Assembly (NCBI GenBank): GCA_020725885.1
Contig: DYEA01000016.1
Span: 162,441 to 226,440 of the forward strand
DNA from: Slackia sp.
GTDB taxonomy: Bacteria > Actinomycetota > Coriobacteriia > Anaerosomatales > Anaerosomataceae
Reading direction: 5' to 3'
Length of the DNA stretch: 64,000 bases
Shown: in pieces, positions 17,584 through 26,732 of the stretch
Layout of the letters: every line of letters begins with the position of its first letter
Position numbering within the stretch: the first letter of the stretch is position 1
Position numbers and translations under genes: made by a program
The notes under the pieces: generated by a model
What the model was told of the DNA's origin: nothing
Database searches by the model: none
Seen by the model: the letters and a program-made list of their open reading frames with translations, nothing else

Positions 17584-18716
17584 TGGACCGCGTCCGTCCG
17601 CCTCGTCGCGCGCTCGAGTCGCTCAGCCCGTACGACGCCAAGCACCTCGACGCCGAGGTGATGCTGGCGAGCAACGAGAACCCGCTCAACCTGCCCGGCG
17701 AGCTGCTCGACCGCCTGGCGGAGGCCGTCTCCGAGATCCCGTACAACCGGTACCCCGACCCCATGGCGACGCGGCTTCGGGAAGAGATCGCGGAGGCCAA
17801 CGGCTTGGAGCCGGCAAACGTGCTCGTCGGCAACGGCGGCGACGAGCTCATCTTCGACCTCGTGCTGGCGTGGGGCGGCCCAGGCCGGGTCGTGCTCGAC
17901 TTCCCGCCGACGTTCGCGATGTATGCCATCGACGCGGCGGCGACCGAGAGCATGCTTGTGCAAATCCCGCGCCGCGCCGACTTCTCGATCGACGACGACG
18001 CGCTGTTCGCGCGGCTCGCTGAAGGCGACGTCGACCTCATCATCATCGCCAACCCGAACAACCCCACCGGGACGCTCGTGCCCGAGACCACGCTCATCGA
18101 CGTGCTCAACTCGACCGACGCGCTCGTGGTCGTCGACGAGGCGTACTTCGAGTTCTCGCGGCACACGATGCGGCCGCACATGTCCCGCCACGCGAACCTC
18201 GCCATCCTGCGCACCTTCTCGAAGGCGTTCTCGCTCGCCGCTCTGCGGGCGGGCTACCTCCTCGCGCACGAGGACGTCATCCGGGAGCTCACCAAGGTGC
18301 GCCAGCCGTACTCGGTCAACCGGTTCACGCAGGCCGCGGCGCGGCTCGTGTTCCGCGAACGGCCGGTGTTCGAGTCGGTCATCAGCCAGTTGCTGCGCAA
18401 CCGGGACGTGCTCGTCCACGGCCTGTCCGAGATCCCCGGCGTCGAGGTCTTCCCGTCCGAGGCGAACTTCGTGCTGTTCCGCGTGGAGCACGCCTCCTCG
18501 GTCTGGAGGGACCTGCTCAAGGAGCACTCGGTGCTCGTACGGGACTTCTCCAGGACGCCGGGACTCGAGGACTGCCTGCGCGTGAGCGTGGGGACCGAAG
18601 ACGAGGTGCGCCGGTTCCTCGCGGCCATGGAGTCGATCATGTCCCGGCGCCGTGCCGCCGCGCACTTCGGCGTTGCGGCTCCGTCGGCGCGCGACGAAGG
18701 AGAGGAGCGAGCATGA
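17583..18716 (+). CDS. hisC: Histidinol-phosphate aminotransferase
   Basis: 377 residues from ATG 17583 (TGATG junction with hisD). A class I/II PLP enzyme converting imidazole-acetol phosphate to histidinol phosphate. The ASNENPLNLP N-terminal motif, NPNNPTGTLVP, DEAYFEF and the PLP lysine in RTFSKAFSLAALRAGY are present. The open frame runs about 280 bp further upstream inside hisD, but that extension is not conserved-looking. Overlaps hisB by 4 bp. Confidence 0.96.
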   Translation: MDRVRPPRRALESLSPYDAKHLDAEVMLASNENPLNLPGELLDRLAEAVSEIPYNRYPDPMATRLREEIAEANGLEPANVLVGNGGDELIFDLVLAWGGPGRVVLDFPPTFAMYAIDAAATESMLVQIPRRADFSIDDDALFARLAEGDVDLIIIANPNNPTGTLVPETTLIDVLNSTDALVVVDEAYFEFSRHTMRPHMSRHANLAILRTFSKAFSLAALRAGYLLAHEDVIRELTKVRQPYSVNRFTQAAARLVFRERPVFESVISQLLRNRDVLVHGLSEIPGVEVFPSEANFVLFRVEHASSVWRDLLKEHSVLVRDFSRTPGLEDCLRVSVGTEDEVRRFLAAMESIMSRRRAAAHFGVAAPSARDEGEERA

Positions 18717-19318
18717 GCCGGTTCGCGTCGCTCGAGCGCACGACCTCCGAGACGGCCGTCAGCGTCGAGCTCGGCTTGGACGGCGCTGGACGGACGGACG
18801 TATCCACCGGCGTCCCGTTCTTCGACCACATGCTCGACGCACTGGGCAGGCACGCGCTGCTGGACCTCCGCGTGCAGGCGCGCGGCGACCTGGGCGTTGA
18901 CGCGCACCACACCGTAGAAGACGTCGGCATCGTGCTCGGCCAGGCGCTCGACCGCGCGCTTGGCGATCGCTCAGGGATCCGCCGTTTCGGAACGGCCGTC
19001 GTTCCGATGGACGAGGCGCTCGTGCTGGCTGCCGTCGACGTGTCGGGCCGCGGCCAGCTGCACTACGCCGTCGACCTCCCGATCGAGATCATCGGCACCT
19101 TCGATACGACGCTCGCCAAGGAGTTCTTCGTTGCGCTCGCCACCAACGCCGGGCTCACGCTGCACGTGCGGTCGCTGGCGGGCGAGAACGCGCACCACAT
19201 CGTCGAGGCCGCGTTCAAGGCCGTGGCGCGCGCGTTGAAAGAGGCGTGCGAGATCGACCCGCGCGTCGAAGGCGTGCCGAGCACCAAAGGCACGCTCGGC
19301 GATGCGCCGGGAGCGTGA
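18713..19318 (+). CDS. hisB: Imidazoleglycerol-phosphate dehydratase
   Basis: 201 residues, monofunctional: no fused histidinol-phosphatase domain as in enterics. The manganese-binding repeats are visible as FFDHMLDALGRHA, DAHHTVEDVGIVLGQA and ENAHHIVEAAFKA. It dehydrates IGP to imidazole-acetol phosphate. Because HisB lacks the phosphatase and no hisN/hisJ-type gene appears in this operon, the histidinol-phosphate phosphatase must be elsewhere. Confidence 0.97.
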   Translation: MSRFASLERTTSETAVSVELGLDGAGRTDVSTGVPFFDHMLDALGRHALLDLRVQARGDLGVDAHHTVEDVGIVLGQALDRALGDRSGIRRFGTAVVPMDEALVLAAVDVSGRGQLHYAVDLPIEIIGTFDTTLAKEFFVALATNAGLTLHVRSLAGENAHHIVEAAFKAVARALKEACEIDPRVEGVPSTKGTLGDAPGA

Positions 19319-19323
19319 CGCGC

Positions 19324-19944
19324 GTGATCGCGATCGTCGACTACGGCATGGGCAACCTGCGCAGCGTGCAGAAGGGGTTCGAGCACGCCGGGGTGTCCGG
19401 CGTCGTCGTGACGAGCGACCCCGCTGCCGTCCGGAAGGCGGACGGCGTCGTCTTGCCGGGCGTGGGGGCCTTTCGTGACGCTGCCGAGAATCTGCGCGCA
19501 TCCGGGATGTGGGACCTCGTGCGCGAGCGCGTCGACGCAGGCGTGCCGCTGCTCGGCATCTGCCTCGGCATGCAACTGCTCGTCGACGTGAGCTACGAAG
19601 ACGGCGAGTGGGAGGGGCTCGGCCTCGTGCCGGGCGTGTGCGAGCGCCTGCCCGCAGGCGTCAAGGTCCCGCACATCGGCTGGAACACCGTCGAGCAGCC
19701 GCGGGAAAGCGCGCTCTTCGCCGGGATCCCTGACGGCACGGCGTTCTACTTCGTGCACTCGTACCGGGTCGTGCCCGAAGACGAGTCGTGTATCATCGGT
19801 CGTGCCGAGCACGGCGTGCCGTTCGCAGCGGCGGTCCAGCAGGGCCGCGTGTTCGGCGTGCAGTTCCATCCCGAGAAGTCGTCCGCGTACGGGCTTGCGG
19901 TGCTCGCGAACTTTGGGCGCATCGTCGCAGGCGAGGGGTTTTGA
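19324..19944 (+). CDS. hisH: Imidazole glycerol phosphate synthase, glutaminase subunit
   Basis: 206 residues from GTG 19324, chosen because CCGGGAG lies 10 bp upstream and the family N-terminus is AIVDYGMGN. GTG 19315 would overlap hisB by 4 bp and is a possible coupled start. Class I glutamine amidotransferase with the nucleophile Cys in GICLGMQLL and the His-Glu pair in FHPEKSS. It feeds ammonia to HisF. The stop overlaps the hisA ATG. Confidence 0.95.
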   Translation: MIAIVDYGMGNLRSVQKGFEHAGVSGVVVTSDPAAVRKADGVVLPGVGAFRDAAENLRASGMWDLVRERVDAGVPLLGICLGMQLLVDVSYEDGEWEGLGLVPGVCERLPAGVKVPHIGWNTVEQPRESALFAGIPDGTAFYFVHSYRVVPEDESCIIGRAEHGVPFAAAVQQGRVFGVQFHPEKSSAYGLAVLANFGRIVAGEGF

Positions 19945-20669
19945 TGATCGTCTTTCCCGCGATCGACATCTTGGACGGCAAGGCCGTCCGGCTCAGGCAA
20001 GGCCGGCTGGATGCGGTTACCGTCTACAACGACGATCCGGTCGACCAGGCCAGGCGCTGGATCGACCAGGGTGCCGAGTGGCTGCACGTCGTGGACCTCG
20101 ACGGCGCCGTCCTCGGAGAGCCGAAGAACCTGGACATCGTGGAGCGCATCGCTGCGCTCGGCACGCCGGTACAGTTCGGCGGCGGCCTGCGCTCGATGGA
20201 GACGCTCGATCGCGTCGCCCAGGCCGGCGTCAAACGCATGGTGCTGGGGACGACGCTTATCACCCAGCCGGCGTTCGTCGCCGAAGCCTGCGAGAAGTAT
20301 GGCGCGGCGGTCGTGGCGGGCATCGACGCGCGGGACGGCAAAGTCGCCATCCAGGGGTGGCGCCAGGGCACGGAGTACGGGGTGCTGGATCTCATCGCCG
20401 ACCTCGAGCTGCTGGGCGTGAAGCGGCTCGCGTACACGGACATCTCGAAGGACGGCATGCAGACGGGGGTCAACTACGGCGCGTACCGCGCGCTCGTTGG
20501 GCAGACGCTCATGCCGATCACCGCGTCCGGCGGCGTGTCCTCGCTCGATGACATCCGGGACTTGCATGCGCTCGGACCGCAGATCGAGGGCGTCATCGTC
20601 GGGCGCGCGCTGTACGAAGGCGCGCTCGACCTGGCCGAGGCCATACGGGCCGGCTACGGGGAGGTCTGA
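19944..20669 (+). CDS. hisA: ProFAR isomerase (HisA)
   Basis: 241 residues, a (beta/alpha)8 barrel. It isomerises ProFAR to PRFAR. The catalytic aspartates are in FPAIDILDGKAVRL and YTDISKDGMQTG; the phosphate-binding loops QFGGGLRS and ASGGVSSLDD are present. A PriA-like dual role (also TrpF), known in actinobacteria such as Mycobacterium and Streptomyces, is possible but cannot be read from sequence by eye. Ends 3 bp before hisF. Confidence 0.94.
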   Translation: MIVFPAIDILDGKAVRLRQGRLDAVTVYNDDPVDQARRWIDQGAEWLHVVDLDGAVLGEPKNLDIVERIAALGTPVQFGGGLRSMETLDRVAQAGVKRMVLGTTLITQPAFVAEACEKYGAAVVAGIDARDGKVAIQGWRQGTEYGVLDLIADLELLGVKRLAYTDISKDGMQTGVNYGAYRALVGQTLMPITASGGVSSLDDIRDLHALGPQIEGVIVGRALYEGALDLAEAIRAGYGEV

Positions 20670-20672
20670 TCC

Positions 20673-21440
<768 letters not shown>

Positions 21441-21448
21441 GAGCGCCG

Positions 21449-21928
21449 ATGCGACGGATGCGCCGCGAAGACCACCGGATGTCGCGCGAAGAGGCCGACG
21501 CGCTGCTTCGCCGCGCGCAGGTGATCCGGCTCGGCATGGTGGACGAGGACGGCCCGTACGTGGTGCCGGTGAATTTCGGATACGACGGCACCCGGATCTA
21601 CGTGCACGGCGCTCGCGAGGGGCGGCGGCTCGACGCGATCATCCGCGATCCGCGGGTATGCTTCGAGGTCGACGAGGGCGAGGTGGTCGCCGGCGCGCTG
21701 CCGTGCCGCTATACGGCCCGGTTCTCGAGCGTGATCGGGTACGGCCGCGCCCGCGTGCTCGAGACGGCCGAGGAGAAGCGGCGCGGCCTCGAAGTCCTGA
21801 TGCGGCACTATGGAGGTCCGGTCGAAGAGTTCGACGAGGCGGTGCTCGAGAAGACCTCCGTCGTGGAGATTGCGATCGAGTCGATGGACGCGAAGCGGCA
21901 TGAGGTCGTGACCGAGGGAGGGCAGTGA
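21449..21928 (+). CDS. PNPOx-like split-barrel flavin protein inserted in the his operon
   Basis: 159 residues from ATG 21449, with TAGGAGC in front. It fits the pyridoxamine-phosphate-oxidase-like/NimA family: [11 protein letters not shown] near the N-terminus, [20 protein letters not shown], and [17 protein letters not shown]. Family members bind FMN, F420 or haem, and some reduce nitroimidazoles; the ligand here is unknown. It lies 8 bp after hisF and 1 bp before hisI, so it is co-expressed with histidine synthesis, yet it has no known step in the pathway. Probably a housekeeping redox protein captured by the operon. Confidence 0.85.
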   Translation: MRRMRREDHRMSREEADALLRRAQVIRLGMVDEDGPYVVPVNFGYDGTRIYVHGAREGRRLDAIIRDPRVCFEVDEGEVVAGALPCRYTARFSSVIGYGRARVLETAEEKRRGLEVLMRHYGGPVEEFDEAVLEKTSVVEIAIESMDAKRHEVVTEGGQ

Positions 21929-21929
21929 G

Positions 21930-22301
21930 GTGGATCTCGGCGAGCTCAAGTTCGACGAACGGGGCCTGATACCCGCCGTGGTGCAGCAGCACGACACCGG
22001 CGAGGTGCTGATGGTGGCGTGGATGGACGCCGAAGCGCTCCGCCGCACCGTCGAGACGGGCACGACCTGGTTCTGGAGCCGCTCGCGCCAGGAGCACTGG
22101 AACAAGGGCGCGACCTCTGGCAACGTCCAGCGCGTCAAAGAGATCCGGTACGACTGCGACGCTGACACGCTGCTCGTGCTCGTCGAGCAAGTCGGCGTCG
22201 CGTGCCACACAGGCGCCCGCTCGTGCTTCTTTCGGACGCTGATGCCGCCTGCGCCCGAGCAGCCCGAGGTTTCCGGCGGTGATGGACTGCCGCTGTCGTG
22301 A
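21930..22301 (+). CDS. hisI: Phosphoribosyl-AMP cyclohydrolase
   Basis: 123 residues, separate from HisE. It opens the adenine ring of PR-AMP using zinc. The family core [37 protein letters not shown] and the zinc cysteines in the CDADTLLV and [12 protein letters not shown] segments are present. The GTG start at 21930 follows GAGGGAGGGCAG. Confidence 0.96.
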   Translation: MDLGELKFDERGLIPAVVQQHDTGEVLMVAWMDAEALRRTVETGTTWFWSRSRQEHWNKGATSGNVQRVKEIRYDCDADTLLVLVEQVGVACHTGARSCFFRTLMPPAPEQPEVSGGDGLPLS

Positions 22302-22317
22302 CGAGAGGACGTGGACG

Positions 22318-22638
22318 ATGACGGACGAGCTGTCCGAAGAGGCTGCAGTGCACGGCATTGGCGCGGTGCTTCAAGATCTGTTCGCGGTGCTCGAGCAGCG
22401 CAAAGCCGAGATGCCGGAGGGCAGCTACACCGCCAAGCTGCTCGCGGGGCCGCAAGAGAAGCTTCTCAAGAAGATCGGCGAAGAGGCGAGCGAGGTCATC
22501 ATCGCCGCGCGCGACCGGGACGCCGCCCAGCTCCGCTACGAGATCGGCGACCTCGTCTACCACCTGCTCGTGGTGATGGTGCGCGAGGGGCTCACGCTCG
22601 ACGACCTCGCGCGCGAGCTTGCGTCTCGGAGGAAGTAG
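22318..22638 (+). CDS. hisE: Phosphoribosyl-ATP pyrophosphatase
   Basis: 106 residues from ATG 22318 (GAGAGG upstream); an in-frame ATG at 22279 overlaps hisI and is less likely. All-alpha MazG-like fold removing pyrophosphate from PR-ATP, step two of the pathway. SYTAKLLAGPQEKLLKKIGEE and YEIGDLVYHLLV contain the metal-binding acidic residues. Last gene of the his block. Confidence 0.95.
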   Translation: MTDELSEEAAVHGIGAVLQDLFAVLEQRKAEMPEGSYTAKLLAGPQEKLLKKIGEEASEVIIAARDRDAAQLRYEIGDLVYHLLVVMVREGLTLDDLARELASRRK

Positions 22639-22645
22639 CCCGCTG

Positions 22646-24364
22646 ATGACCGGCTCGCGCTCCGGCATGACCGAAGTGACGCTCCCGCCTGGGGTGCGCG
22701 GAGACCGGATCGAGACGCTTCAAGCGCGGGTGGGCAGCAACAGGTGGCGGTTCGTCGCGTTCACTGCCGCGTTCGTGGCTGCTGTCGCGGGGTCGATCTC
22801 TGCGACGGTGCTGCTGCTGATGCTGCTGCTGCCGCTGATCGCCCGAAGCCCGGAGCTCGGGTTCCTCGTGCTCGGCGCGTTTCCGGCAGTCGCCAAGGTC
22901 ACGGTCGCCGTGTCCGTGCTCGTCGTGAGCGTGTGGGCGGCGGCCGCGCTTGCCCGCTCGGAACGCACGCTGCTTTCGCGTCTCGGCGCTCAGATTCCCC
23001 GGCCGGGCGCGCTGAAGGACACGCGGAGCGCGCTCAAGGACATGAGCCTCGCGGCAGGGTTCGAGCATTCGCCGCCCTTGTACGTCATCGAGACGGACCG
23101 CGTGAACGCGTTCGCCCTCGGGCGCACGCCAGCGCGGGCGGTCATCGGGGTTACGCGCGGGTTCGCGGAGAAGCTCTCGATCGCAGACCAGCGAGCGGTG
23201 TTCGCCAACCTGATGGCCCGCATCGTCTCGGGCGACACCCTGTGGGCGACCGCCGTCTCCGCGTTGGCGGGTCCGATCTGGGCCCTCCGCGACGCGCAGT
23301 TGGGTGCTCCGATGCCCGTAGCCACGGCCGGAGAGGAGAGCGCGGAAGAGCGGGCTGCGAAGACCACCGCTGCCGCTCGGGGATTCGCTGCCCCATTCGT
23401 CGGCTGGTGGATCTTCCAGGCGTTCGTCGTCGTGGTGACCGAGTTCCTCGCGTACTGGCATCAGGAGGTCGCCTGGCGAGCTGCAGAGAAGGCCGACGCG
23501 GAGGGGATGCTTCTGCTGCGCGATCCGCACGAGATGCTCTCGGCCCTCGAGCATGTGCTCGAGCGCAACAACCACGTGCCGACCGCAGGGGACGCGTACT
23601 CGCAGCTGTTCTACTGTTGGGCCGGGTTCGGTTTCGCCCCAGAGCATGACCCCGAGGCGCGCCGCGTCGCGCGCCTCCGCGAGGTGCTTGGCGCTGAAGG
23701 GCTCGCCGCGCCGCCCCGTCCGAATGTGCCGGGCTGGCCCGCCGCCCCTCGCCTCGCCGAGGTGCCGTCCGCGGGCTCGTTCGCGCTCGTCTCGCCCGTC
23801 GAGACGCCAGTGGAGCGGGGCGCGGATGGCGTGAAGGTGCTGGCAGGGACGGCCGTGCTGACTGCTGCGATCGCCGATGCTGGGCTTCTGGCATGGCGGG
23901 CGGGCGAACCCGAGGCTGCGGCCGCAGCCATCGTCGCGGCCGTCGTCGCAGCCGCAGGCGTCTATTGGGGCGTCGCCCGCGTGACCGCGCAGGGGTCTGG
24001 AGGGCGGCAGGGCAGAGCATACTCCGCGCTCGCGTTCGCGGCATTTCTGGTGCTTACGCTCGGAGCAGGCATCCTCGTCGCGCCAGCGTGGCTCGCGGCG
24101 ACGTTCGCTGGTGTCGCGCGCGGCGAGGCGCTGTCGCGCGAGGAGTGGCGCCGGCGATTCATGCGGCGGTACGCTGAGGCGGTGGCTGAGCGGCCGAGCA
24201 TCGCAGCCAGCGCCGATTCCGCGGTCGATTCCGCGGCTGAGCCAACCCCTGCCGAGTCCCAGCCGGCCGCAGAGCGGATCTCGGTCGCATGCAAGCGATG
24301 CGGCGCACGGAACGCGCCGGTGAACCGCCGATGCACCGTGTGCGGGCGGAGGCTGAAGCCGTGA
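22646..24364 (+). CDS. Membrane M48-like peptidase homologue with lost HExxH motif and C-terminal zinc ribbon
   Basis: About 572 residues from ATG 22646 (GGAGGAAG 10 bp upstream). Two hydrophobic segments (about 37-65 and 72-100) precede a region matching HtpX/M48 peptidases: VIETDRVNAFALGRTP, AVIGVTRGFAEKLS. Where the family has the zinc motif H-E-L-x-H, this protein reads ANLMARI (about residues 186-192), so both zinc histidines and the catalytic glutamate are missing. The later segment AAEKADAEGMLLLRDPHEML still resembles the third-ligand region. Two more hydrophobic stretches (about 400-475) and a CKRC-x(10)-CTVC zinc ribbon finish the protein. It is probably non-catalytic, perhaps a scaffold or sensor. 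Its stop overlaps the next gene's GTG. Confidence 0.75.
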   Translation: MTGSRSGMTEVTLPPGVRGDRIETLQARVGSNRWRFVAFTAAFVAAVAGSISATVLLLMLLLPLIARSPELGFLVLGAFPAVAKVTVAVSVLVVSVWAAAALARSERTLLSRLGAQIPRPGALKDTRSALKDMSLAAGFEHSPPLYVIETDRVNAFALGRTPARAVIGVTRGFAEKLSIADQRAVFANLMARIVSGDTLWATAVSALAGPIWALRDAQLGAPMPVATAGEESAEERAAKTTAAARGFAAPFVGWWIFQAFVVVVTEFLAYWHQEVAWRAAEKADAEGMLLLRDPHEMLSALEHVLERNNHVPTAGDAYSQLFYCWAGFGFAPEHDPEARRVARLREVLGAEGLAAPPRPNVPGWPAAPRLAEVPSAGSFALVSPVETPVERGADGVKVLAGTAVLTAAIADAGLLAWRAGEPEAAAAAIVAAVVAAAGVYWGVARVTAQGSGGRQGRAYSALAFAAFLVLTLGAGILVAPAWLAATFAGVARGEALSREEWRRRFMRRYAEAVAERPSIAASADSAVDSAAEPTPAESQPAAERISVACKRCGARNAPVNRRCTVCGRRLKP

Positions 24365-26013
24365 GCCGCTGCCGGTCCGCCGCCGCACGCCTCATTCTCG
24401 GCCTCGCACTGTTCGCGGCCGCCGCCGGGGTCGCGCTGGGTCTGTGGCAAGCGCGCGCCGTCCGCCCACCGCTCGCTCGGCCCGAGACCCCGCTGCCTTC
24501 GGTGCTGCCCACGGTCACCGTCGAGATCCCGCAGCCGCCGCAGGCAGACCCTGATGCGGACGGCATCAAGATCGCGACGTTCCTCGGCAACGAGACGCGC
24601 TCGTTCTACGGCGTGGGTCCCGTCCCGGAGCGTCTGGAGGTCATCTGGAAAGCTCGCATCGGCGGCGGCACGACGGGCGGCACCGGCAAGCGCTCAGCGG
24701 AGGCGAGCAAGACCGGCGGCATGGTGACCTGGTACGGAACCGGGTGGACAGGCCAGCCCGCCCTCGTCCGTGAGAACGGCCGTCTGTACCTGCTTATCGG
24801 CGGCTTCGACCACGGCCTTCGCAAGATTGACGCGGCGACGGGCGCGACCGTGTGGCGTTACGAGTACGACGACGTCATCAAGGGCTCTCCGGCGGTCGTC
24901 GCCGACCCGGCCGCTCCCGAGGACCCTTCGCGATACCTGGTGATGACGGGGTCGCGCCGCGGGTTCCCACGCAGCATCACGGCGCCCGACATCGCGCCGT
25001 TCCGCGGAGTCTGGTACGCGACGGGCGAGGAAGCATGGCGCCTTCCGGCGCCCCACACCCGGAGCTACAGCCGCGACGCTGACGGGAGCGCGCTCATCGT
25101 CGGGCGGCACGCCATCGTCGGCGTGGAGTCCGGCTATCTGTACAGGCTCGATCCGTACGCGACCGAGCCTTGGCGCGGCTACGCGAAGCCGCGCATCCTT
25201 CGAGAAGCGCTCCTTCTCGGTGACGCACGTTCCGCCAACCACGGCGGCAACCTCGTGCTCGAGAGCTCGCCGGTGCTGCTCGGCGACCGTGTGTACGTCG
25301 CGTCGGGCGCGGGCCACGTGTATGGCCTCGACGCCGGGACGCTCGAGCTGGAATGGGATTTCTACATCGGCTCGGATCTTGACGGAACCGTGGTCGCCAC
25401 CGACGACGGCAGGCTGCTCGTGCCCGTCGAGAAGCAGTACATCCGCGGGCACGGCGGGGTACTGATGCTCGATCCGAGTCGCCCGCCGGAGCAGGCAGCG
25501 GTCTGGTTCTTCCCGACTGGCGACCGCGCGTTCGCGGACTGGCAGGGCGGCGTCATCGGCTCGTGCTCCGTGAACGACGCGTACGACCCCGACCGCAGCC
25601 GTCCACGACTCGCCGCGTTCTCTGCCATCGACGGCAACCTGTACGTGGTGGCCTACGACCAGACGGCGACGCAGACTGTGGCAGGGCCGAACCTCGAGCG
25701 CGGGCTCGCGACGCCCGTGCTCGTCTACAAGGACTCCATCGGAGGGGCTATCTCGACGCCGATCATCGTCGACGACCACGTCGTGGCGGCTGGGTACGGC
25801 AACACCGTGAGCGTGTACCGGATTTCGTACGGGCCGCCGGACGGCGAGGGCGTCACCGTGAAGGCCCGCTCCGGCGAGCGCGTCTCGGTGCGCGTCGAGC
25901 GCGTGGCCTCTTTCCGGGGCGGCGGGAGCTACGAGTCCACGCCGATCGTCTGGCAGGGACGGATCTACATCGGGTCGCGCGACGGGTACTTCTACTGTCT
26001 AGGCGAACGCTAG
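24361..26013 (+). CDS. Membrane-anchored PQQ/quinoprotein-type beta-propeller protein
   Basis: 550 residues from GTG 24361, overlapping the previous stop by 4 bp. An N-terminal hydrophobic helix (about 10-30) without a clear cleavage site suggests a signal anchor, and a Pro-rich linker follows. The rest consists of repeated blades of PQQ-like type: LYLLIGGFDHGLRKIDAATG, GHVYGLDAGTLELEWDF, GNTVSVYRI, GRIYIGSRDGYFYCLGE. No PQQ-dehydrogenase calcium site is evident, so it is more likely a BamB/YncE-like binding or structural propeller on the outer face of the membrane. Coupled to the pseudo-M48 gene, so the two may form a complex. Confidence 0.75.
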   Translation: MSRCRSAAARLILGLALFAAAAGVALGLWQARAVRPPLARPETPLPSVLPTVTVEIPQPPQADPDADGIKIATFLGNETRSFYGVGPVPERLEVIWKARIGGGTTGGTGKRSAEASKTGGMVTWYGTGWTGQPALVRENGRLYLLIGGFDHGLRKIDAATGATVWRYEYDDVIKGSPAVVADPAAPEDPSRYLVMTGSRRGFPRSITAPDIAPFRGVWYATGEEAWRLPAPHTRSYSRDADGSALIVGRHAIVGVESGYLYRLDPYATEPWRGYAKPRILREALLLGDARSANHGGNLVLESSPVLLGDRVYVASGAGHVYGLDAGTLELEWDFYIGSDLDGTVVATDDGRLLVPVEKQYIRGHGGVLMLDPSRPPEQAAVWFFPTGDRAFADWQGGVIGSCSVNDAYDPDRSRPRLAAFSAIDGNLYVVAYDQTATQTVAGPNLERGLATPVLVYKDSIGGAISTPIIVDDHVVAAGYGNTVSVYRISYGPPDGEGVTVKARSGERVSVRVERVASFRGGGSYESTPIVWQGRIYIGSRDGYFYCLGER

Positions 26014-26077
26014 GGGCTGCACGAGTGCGCTGCGCCGGCTGCCCGGCGGGTCGGGTCGTTCGACGAGAGGGTGCGAC

Positions 26078-26632
26078 GTGGAAGATCAGGAACATCAGGG
26101 AGCGGAAAGCAAAGAGCCGAGCCGCGGTGACCGGACGGTGCGGTTCCTGGCGGTCGCGGTGGCGGTCCAGTCGATCGCGCTGCTTCTGCTCGCGGCTCTG
26201 GTCGCGTGGCCGCTCGTGAGCCAGTACTTCGTGATGTCGCAGATCCCCGAGGAGGAGTCGGTCGACTGGTACGGCATGACGCAGGAGACGGCGTGGGAGC
26301 TCGAGCCGATCTTCGCTGAGGCCGACGTCGACGCGTACCTTGCTCTCTACCGTCCCGACGACCAGACCGTCGACCGGGACGAGGTCCGGAAGGAGTTCGA
26401 GGCCATGTGCGCTCGGCTCGGCGGACCTGCAGACGTGGGCGTGGGCTTCACCAAGGTCCTGAAAGACGACGCGACGGGTGAGACCATCGCCAGAGTCGGA
26501 CTCGAGCTCACTGTCGGGGACGGTCCGCCGAAGCGGTTCGTCGTGTACGTCTTGTGCGATCGGCCGGAGTTGACCCTCACCGGCATCAAGGGCCGGCGCC
26601 TGTCTCAGGCCGACGTCCTGCCCGGCGAGTGA
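26078..26632 (+). CDS. Small single-pass membrane protein of unknown function
   Basis: 184 residues, GTG 26078 with GAGAGGG upstream. A charged N-terminus of about 20 residues is followed by one transmembrane helix (VAVQSIALLLLAALVAWPL region) and an acidic extracytoplasmic domain of about 125 residues. The spacing of ETAWELEPIFAEADVDAYLALY and later beta-rich sequence is reminiscent of NTF2/DUF4878-like folds, but I do not recognise the family. It probably belongs with the two upstream genes, 64 bp after the propeller gene. Function unknown. Confidence 0.65.
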   Translation: MEDQEHQGAESKEPSRGDRTVRFLAVAVAVQSIALLLLAALVAWPLVSQYFVMSQIPEEESVDWYGMTQETAWELEPIFAEADVDAYLALYRPDDQTVDRDEVRKEFEAMCARLGGPADVGVGFTKVLKDDATGETIARVGLELTVGDGPPKRFVVYVLCDRPELTLTGIKGRRLSQADVLPGE

Positions 26633-26667
26633 CCGCGGTCGACGAGCCGGACCGACGGCCCGGCCGT

Positions 26668-26697
26668 TTGTCGGATGTCGGTCCCGCGGGGTAGACT
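26668..26697 (+). promoter_or_regulatory. Promoter of M42 peptidase - smpB
   Basis: TTGTCG (26668-26673), an 18-bp spacer, TAGACT (26692-26697), 35 bp before ATG 26733. Confidence 0.55.
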
Positions 26698-26732
26698 GAA
26701 CGCTCCCGTGCATCAACCGAGGAGGTTTTCGT

